A DNA stretch of 10,995 nt from Polaribacter sp. (GTDB lineage: Bacteria; Bacteroidota; Bacteroidia; Flavobacteriales; Flavobacteriaceae). The position numbers were made by a program, and so were the translations under genes. The stretch covers positions 1-10,995 of the forward strand of contig JAQWOW010000242.1 of the NCBI GenBank assembly GCA_029245665.1, written 5' to 3'. Shown one piece after another: positions 6,597 to 10,995 of the stretch; position 1 is the first letter of the stretch, and the number at the start of each line of letters is the position of its first letter. Below the pieces are notes generated by a model. It saw nothing but the letters and a program-made list of their open reading frames with translations, was not told the origin of the DNA and ran no database searches.

Positions 6597-8660
6597 TTAT
6601 TCAGAAATACTGTCTATCAAAATAGTAAGCAACTCTATGGCAGCTTTCGAAATTTTAGTTCCTGGTCCAAATACTCCAACGGCTCCTGCATCAAATAAAA
6701 ATTGATAATCTTGGGCAGGAATTACGCCACCAACGATCACCATAATGTCTTCACGGCCGTATTTTTTTAATTGGGCAATTACTTGAGGTACTAATGTCTT
6801 ATGTCCAGCAGCTAAAGAGGAAATTCCTAAAATATGAACATCGTTTTCTACTGCTTGTTTTGTTGCTTCTTTTGGAGTTTGAAACAACGGTCCAATATCT
6901 ACGTCAAAACCCAAATCTGCATAACTAGTAGCCACTACTTTTGCCCCTCTATCATGGCCATCTTGCCCTAATTTAGAAATCATAATTCGTGGACGTCTCC
7001 CCTCTAAATTGGCAAAATTATCTGCTAATTTTTTTGCTTTTGAAAAAAGTTTGTCGTCTTTTATTTCTTTACTATACACGCCAGAAATGGTTTTATGTAC
7101 TGCTTTATGTCTTCCGAAAACTACCTCTAATGCATTAGAAATTTCGCCCAGAGTAGCCCTGTCTCTTGCTGCTTTTATTGCCAAACTCAATAAGTTCTCT
7201 TCTCCAGATTTTGCAGCTTCAGTCAAAGCTACTAAAGATTTTTGAACTTCTGCGTTATTTCTATTTTCTTTTAACTTCTTTAATCGTTCAATTTGAGAAC
7301 TACGAACAGCTTCATTATCAACTTCTAAAATATGCAAGGGATCCTCTTCTTTCAATTGGTATTTATTTACCCCAACGATCACATCAAGACCACTATCAAT
7401 TTTAGCTTGCTTGATAGCGGCAGCCTCTTCAATTCGCATTTTAGGAATCCCTTTTTCAATGGCTTTTGTCATTCCTCCTAATTCTTCAACTTCTTTGATT
7501 AATTCCCAAGCTTTATCAGCAATATTTTCTGTTAATTTTTCGAGATGAAAACTACCTGCCCATGGATCTACTGTTTTGGTAATAAATGTTTCCTGTTGTA
7601 AATATAGTTGTGTATTTCTTGCAATTCTTGCAGAAAATTCTGTTGGTAAAGCAATCGCTTCGTCTAAAGCATTTGTATGCAGACTTTGTGTGCCACCAAA
7701 AGCCGCCGCCATAGCTTCAATTGTTGTTCTAGCAACATTGTTAAAAGGATCTTGTTCTGTCAAAGACCAGCCACTAGTTTGGCAGTGTGTTCTTAGGGCT
7801 AATGACTTTGGGTTTTTTGGGTTGAACTGTTTTACAATTTTTGCCCATAACATCCTTGCAGCGCGCATTTTTGCAATTTCAGTAAAGTGATCCATTCCTA
7901 TTGCCCAAAAGAAGGAGAGCCTTGGCGCAAAAGAATCTATATCCATACCTACTTCCAATCCTTTTCTAAGGTATTCTAATCCGTCAGCAAGCGTATACGC
8001 CAATTCAATTTCTGCAGTTGCACCCGCTTCTTGCATGTGATACCCTGAAATAGAAATAGAATTGAATTTTGGCATTTTAGAAGTTGTATATTTAAAAATA
8101 TCGGCAATAATTTTCATGGATGGAGAAGGAGGGTAGATATAGGTATTTCTTACCATGAACTCCTTTAAGATATCATTTTGTATGGTTCCCGATAGTTTTT
8201 CAGGTAAAACTCCCTGTTCTTCAGCCGCAACAATATAAAAAGCTAAAATGGGTAAAACAGCTCCATTCATAGTCATAGAAACAGACATTTTATCTAATGG
8301 AATTTGGTTGAACAAAACCTTCATGTCCTCAATAGAATCGATGGCAACTCCTGCTTTACCAACATCGCCTTGAACACGCTCGTGGTCAGAGTCATATCCT
8401 CTATGCGTTGCTAAATCAAATGCAACAGATAGTCCTTTTTGTCCAGCTTTTAAATTTCGTCTGTAAAAAGCATTGCTTTCCTCGGCTGAAGAAAAACCTG
8501 CATATTGTCTAATAGTCCAAGGTCTTCTAACATACATAGTCGTGTAAGGGCCTCGAAGATTTGGCGCAATTCCTGCAACAAATCCCTCTTGTTTAAAAGA
8601 AGTCTGTGCTTTATGCGTAGCGTTTTTTAGTTTTATATGTTGTACTTCTTTTCTTTTCAT
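6597..8660 (-). CDS. mutB: Methylmalonyl-CoA mutase, large catalytic subunit
   Basis: This adenosylcobalamin-dependent enzyme interconverts (R)-methylmalonyl-CoA and succinyl-CoA in the cytoplasm. The 687 residues hold the substrate-binding TIM barrel followed by the B12-binding domain. Expected active-site positions are present: Tyr43 in TTMYVRRPWTIRQYAGFS (equivalent to Tyr89 of the Propionibacterium enzyme), Arg171 in MVRNTYIYPP (Arg207) and His208 in SGYHMQEAGA (His244). The barrel also shows FDLATHRGYDSDH (81-93). The B12 domain starts near residue 556 with SKLGQDGHDRG, giving Lys563, Asp567, cobalt-ligand His569 and Gly572, and closes with GVFGPGTKI (662-670). The protein is slightly shorter than many relatives, at the N-terminus, without loss of catalytic elements. 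Translation starts at ATG 8658-8660 after an A/T-rich leader. It lies 76 nt downstream of mutA and is the last gene of the cluster. No meaB or epimerase gene is in the window. Confidence 0.97.
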   Translation of the reverse strand: MKRKEVQHIKLKNATHKAQTSFKQEGFVAGIAPNLRGPYTTMYVRRPWTIRQYAGFSSAEESNAFYRRNLKAGQKGLSVAFDLATHRGYDSDHERVQGDVGKAGVAIDSIEDMKVLFNQIPLDKMSVSMTMNGAVLPILAFYIVAAEEQGVLPEKLSGTIQNDILKEFMVRNTYIYPPSPSMKIIADIFKYTTSKMPKFNSISISGYHMQEAGATAEIELAYTLADGLEYLRKGLEVGMDIDSFAPRLSFFWAIGMDHFTEIAKMRAARMLWAKIVKQFNPKNPKSLALRTHCQTSGWSLTEQDPFNNVARTTIEAMAAAFGGTQSLHTNALDEAIALPTEFSARIARNTQLYLQQETFITKTVDPWAGSFHLEKLTENIADKAWELIKEVEELGGMTKAIEKGIPKMRIEEAAAIKQAKIDSGLDVIVGVNKYQLKEEDPLHILEVDNEAVRSSQIERLKKLKENRNNAEVQKSLVALTEAAKSGEENLLSLAIKAARDRATLGEISNALEVVFGRHKAVHKTISGVYSKEIKDDKLFSKAKKLADNFANLEGRRPRIMISKLGQDGHDRGAKVVATSYADLGFDVDIGPLFQTPKEATKQAVENDVHILGISSLAAGHKTLVPQVIAQLKKYGREDIMVIVGGVIPAQDYQFLFDAGAVGVFGPGTKISKAAIELLTILIDSISE

Positions 8661-8736
8661 TTTTAGAGGCGAATGCTAAATTTATTAATGTTTATAATTC
8701 TACCCAAACACTTAAGTACTCTTTATTTATGTATAA

Positions 8737-10095
8737 TTAGATATTTTTTTCAGAGCGTAATCGTTTTTTTTCAAGGGATTCTGATATTCGATTTCTTATT
8801 AAGGGTGATACCAAGGTTTTTATATTTCTCTGCTTAGTGAAAGGATACAATTCTAAATTCTGTTGCATTGTATCGGTATTGTTTTGTTGAAAATTTGTAC
8901 CAATTAAAGTGGTTGTACCCTCAAGAAACTCTTTTATTTCTTTTGTTGCGTTATCATTGATTTTTTTTTGAATAGTACCCGCCTTCAATTGTTTTAAAAA
9001 ACCACCATTAGTTTCAATTTGTTTAAAAATAATTAAAGCATTATCTGCTAATTGTTGGGTAATAGATTCAATATAATAAGAACCATCTGCGATATTCTGA
9101 GCTTCTTTTAAAGAGCTTTCTTGCTGTAAAATGAGTAGTTGGTTTCTGGCAATACGCTCACCAAATTCATTAGACTTGTGATAAATTGTATCATAAGAAA
9201 TATTAGAAATTGTGTTTGCTCCGCCTAAAATTGCACTCATGCATTCTGATGTAGTTCTCAGTAAATTTACGTTATAATCATATAGTGTTTTGTTTCTTAG
9301 ACTGGGTTGAACAAATATATGAGCTTCAAAATTATGGACATTGTATTCTTCTAAAAGTGCTGACCATAAAATTCTAAAAGCTCTTAATTTCGCAATTTCA
9401 AAAAAATAATTACTTCCAACAGAAAAAGAAAAGTGAATTTTTTTAGCAACAGTACTTCCAAAATGATTTAAATATTCATTTGCGTGTGCTAAAGTATACG
9501 CAAGTTGTTGAGTAATTGTAGCTCCTGAATTTTGATATAGGTCACTTGAAATAGAAATACAATTTTCAGATTTATTTTGAATTTTATTTAATCTACTAAA
9601 ATCTTCTTTTAGATTAAAAAACCAATTTCCAGTCTCCGCCAGATTCCCAATAATATCTGTTTGAAAATAAGTGTTTTTAGAATTTATAAAATGAGCTATT
9701 TCAGTTTGAAATTCAATGTCTAAAAACGAAAAATGAAAGTATAAGAAAATTGATTCTACTTCAATGTGAAGTAATACTTTCTTATAATCAAAAATTGAAT
9801 TTGCTTTAAATAAAATCGAATTTGCGCCTCTTTTTAGCGCCTTAATTGCAAGTTGATTTGCTATTTCTTCCTTATGAATAAAAATCTTTTGACAAATATT
9901 AAATCCGTCTTTAGAAGTTGTAATTTTATGATGCTCTCTATCTTCTGAGGTGTAAAAAGGTTTCACAACAATTCCTTCATTAGTTTTCCAAAGAAGTGAA
10001 TCATTGTAATCTTTCCCATTTAAATCTACTTGAATTTTTTGTTTCCAAGCAGTCGGTGAGGTTTTTTTAAATTCATCAAATAAAGAGGTACTCAT
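8737..10095 (-). CDS. mutA: Methylmalonyl-CoA mutase, small non-catalytic subunit
   Basis: A 452-residue partner of MutB, expected to form the heterodimeric mutase. It keeps the barrel fold's signatures, such as SSDLYQNSGATITQQLAYTL (183-202), FEIAKLRAFRILW (232-244), LRTTSECMSAILGGAN (279-294) and FGERIARNQLLILQQES (311-327), which align by eye with the same blocks of MutB. The catalytic His of SGYHMQEAGA is replaced in SSDLYQNSGA, the Arg-containing RNTYIYPP block is missing, and there is no GQDGHDRG or B12-binding domain. The chain ends soon after the barrel, whereas classical small subunits are around 600 residues or more with a degenerate C-terminal domain. I infer a structural role. The ATG (10093-10095) follows the divIC stop by one base, implying translational coupling. 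Sequence is more diverged and lysine/asparagine-rich than mutB. Confidence 0.93.
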   Translation of the reverse strand: MSTSLFDEFKKTSPTAWKQKIQVDLNGKDYNDSLLWKTNEGIVVKPFYTSEDREHHKITTSKDGFNICQKIFIHKEEIANQLAIKALKRGANSILFKANSIFDYKKVLLHIEVESIFLYFHFSFLDIEFQTEIAHFINSKNTYFQTDIIGNLAETGNWFFNLKEDFSRLNKIQNKSENCISISSDLYQNSGATITQQLAYTLAHANEYLNHFGSTVAKKIHFSFSVGSNYFFEIAKLRAFRILWSALLEEYNVHNFEAHIFVQPSLRNKTLYDYNVNLLRTTSECMSAILGGANTISNISYDTIYHKSNEFGERIARNQLLILQQESSLKEAQNIADGSYYIESITQQLADNALIIFKQIETNGGFLKQLKAGTIQKKINDNATKEIKEFLEGTTTLIGTNFQQNNTDTMQQNLELYPFTKQRNIKTLVSPLIRNRISESLEKKRLRSEKNI

Positions 10096-10096
10096 A

Positions 10097-10414
10097 TTAT
10101 TTTTCTAGGGTGTCAAATTCTATCAAATAGATATCTTCATTTTCTTTTTTCATTAAATATTTTTCTCTTGCAAATCGTTCTAGTTGAAGCGAGTCTTTTA
10201 AATTTTTAATAGTAGCTTTATCTTCGATTATTTTTTTTTGGTAGTACGATATTGTCCTCTCTAAATCAGTAATTTCATTGTTAAACTTTCTATGAACCAA
10301 GTACGAGTTTTCATCAAAAAAAAACATCCATATTAGGAATGGAATTAAAATTAAAACAAAAATATTTGTGAAAAACTTTATAATTTTATTATTTCTAAAC
10401 TTATTAAAAGACAT
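10097..10414 (-). CDS. divIC: Septum formation initiator, DivIC/FtsB family
   Basis: A 105-residue bitopic protein of the FtsB/DivIC family, which pairs with an FtsL-type partner in the divisome to activate septal peptidoglycan synthesis. It has a short basic cytoplasmic N-terminus (KFRNNKIIK), one transmembrane segment at about residues 13-33, a periplasmic coiled coil at about 42-76, and the family's ending LERFAREKYLMKK followed by an acidic ENEDIYLIEF (78-100). Length and layout are normal. The ATG at 10412-10414 lies 5 nt after the udk stop, and its TAA is separated from the mutA ATG by one base, so it is embedded in an operon whose neighbours are metabolic. The family assignment rests on architecture and the C-terminal signature; the choice between the names ftsB and divIC is arbitrary here. 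Confidence 0.9.
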   Translation of the reverse strand: MSFNKFRNNKIIKFFTNIFVLILIPFLIWMFFFDENSYLVHRKFNNEITDLERTISYYQKKIIEDKATIKNLKDSLQLERFAREKYLMKKENEDIYLIEFDTLEK

Positions 10415-10419
10415 AAATT

Positions 10420-10995
10420 CTATAAGCGTTCGTTAATGACTGTTCTTACTATATCAATAGCAACTGTATTATGCCTATCATTAGGGATGATAATATCTGC
10501 AAAATTTTTAGTTGGCTCAATAAATTGTTGATGCATTGGTTTTAATGTGTCTTGATAGCGGTTTAAAACTTCATCAATATTTCTACCTCTTTCGGAAATA
10601 TCTCTTCTAACTCTTCTTATTAGACGTTCATCGGTGTCTGCATGAACAAATATCTTTATGTCGAATAAATTTCTTAATTCTTCATTATTAAAAATTAAAA
10701 TTCCTTCAACAATAATTACTTTTTTTGGATGTGTTTTAACAGTGTTTTCTGTTCTATTATGAGTAACAAAGGAATATACAGGTTGTGCTATGGTTTTAAA
10801 TAATTTTAATTCTTTAAGATGTTTAACGATTAAATCAAAATCGATAGCTCTTGGATGGTCGAAATTAATTTTTGTTCTTTCTTCATAAGATAAGTTGTCT
10901 GTTGCCTTGTAGTATGAATCTTGAGATATAACACAGACTTCATTATCAGGTAAATGTTTAACTATTTGATTTACAACTGTTGTTTTTCCACTTCC
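10420..10995 (-). CDS. udk: Uridine kinase, partial; N-terminus outside window
   Basis: This enzyme phosphorylates uridine and cytidine to UMP and CMP in the pyrimidine salvage pathway. The frame is open to the right edge and begins there with GSGKTT, the end of the Walker A P-loop, so only about the first dozen residues are missing; 191 residues are visible. Family motifs follow in order: VISQDSYYK (residues 22-30), NFDHPRAIDFDL (43-54), VIIVEGILIF (93-102), then DTDERLIRRVRRDISERGR (118-136, substrate and lid region) and HQQFIEPTKNFADIIIP. It ends VINERL then TAG at 10420-10422. As the first visible gene of the minus-strand cluster, it probably lies nearest the promoter, which is not in view. 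Confidence 0.95.
   Translation of the reverse strand, partial: GSGKTTVVNQIVKHLPDNEVCVISQDSYYKATDNLSYEERTKINFDHPRAIDFDLIVKHLKELKLFKTIAQPVYSFVTHNRTENTVKTHPKKVIIVEGILIFNNEELRNLFDIKIFVHADTDERLIRRVRRDISERGRNIDEVLNRYQDTLKPMHQQFIEPTKNFADIIIPNDRHNTVAIDIVRTVINERL

Noticed and set aside
7009..7890. Plus-strand open frames of 78-104 codons opposite mutB.
   Set aside because: They mirror conserved MutB codons and show no family features; shadow frames of a highly conserved gene.
8677..8708. Possible promoter before mutB on the minus strand: TTTG (8705-8708), 20 nt, then TAAATTTA (8677-8684).
   Set aside because: The spacing is right, but the -7 element lacks the final G and is a simple AT palindrome in very AT-rich DNA. 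mutB is adequately explained as part of the udk operon.
8660..10095. Whether the short mutA reflects a frameshift or internal stop that separated a C-terminal B12 domain.
   Set aside because: The 76-nt gap to mutB is too short to hold a lost domain, and mutB begins with its own complete N-terminus. The subunit appears naturally short.
1..10995. Search for mobile elements, CRISPR repeats, tRNA/rRNA genes, phage genes or defence genes.
   Set aside because: No direct repeat series, transposase-like frame, tRNA-like cloverleaf or foreign-looking block was seen. All coding regions are intact, core-type genes.

Overview
The window is AT-rich chromosomal DNA from a Bacteroidetes bacterium, most likely a marine-type Flavobacteriaceae. 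The evidence is gene content and order (guaA followed by a LysM lipoprotein; udk-divIC-mutA-mutB), a ResB-CcsA fusion cytochrome c biogenesis protein, near-absence of Shine-Dalgarno sequences, and Bacteroidetes-style TAnnTTTG promoter elements. The species cannot be named from sequence alone.

Layout. Plus strand, 1-2567: the 3' part of guaA (GMP synthase), with a lipoprotein carrying two LysM domains and a type-1 periplasmic-binding-like domain immediately downstream. A strong stem-loop at 2599-2640 sits between converging transcription units and probably terminates both. Minus strand, 2656-6381: a small two-TM/TPR-like membrane protein lies downstream of a very large ResB-CcsA fusion (system II cytochrome c maturation). 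Minus strand, 6597-10995: a tight cluster reading udk (uridine kinase, cut by the window edge), divIC/ftsB-like, mutA, mutB. Spacings are 5 nt, 1 nt and 76 nt, so this is probably one transcript.

How the genes work together. mutA and mutB encode the two subunits of adenosylcobalamin-dependent methylmalonyl-CoA mutase, which links succinyl-CoA and methylmalonyl-CoA (propionate, odd-chain and branched-chain carbon). MutB carries the active site and B12 domain; MutA looks catalytically degenerate and lacks the B12 domain. udk (pyrimidine salvage) and divIC (divisome) are co-located without an obvious biochemical link. The ccsA-type protein would deliver and attach heme to periplasmic c-type cytochromes. 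The LysM lipoprotein probably acts at the peptidoglycan.

This is a conserved housekeeping region. I saw no mobile element, CRISPR array, RNA gene, phage gene or defence system, and no convincing undescribed system. The points most worth a second look are the signal-peptide-like segment in the middle of the ResB-CcsA fusion, the LysM/PBP1 lipoprotein, and the degenerate MutA. No gene-free stretch exceeds 300 bases; the longest, 6382-6596, holds only a candidate promoter and no convincing terminator.
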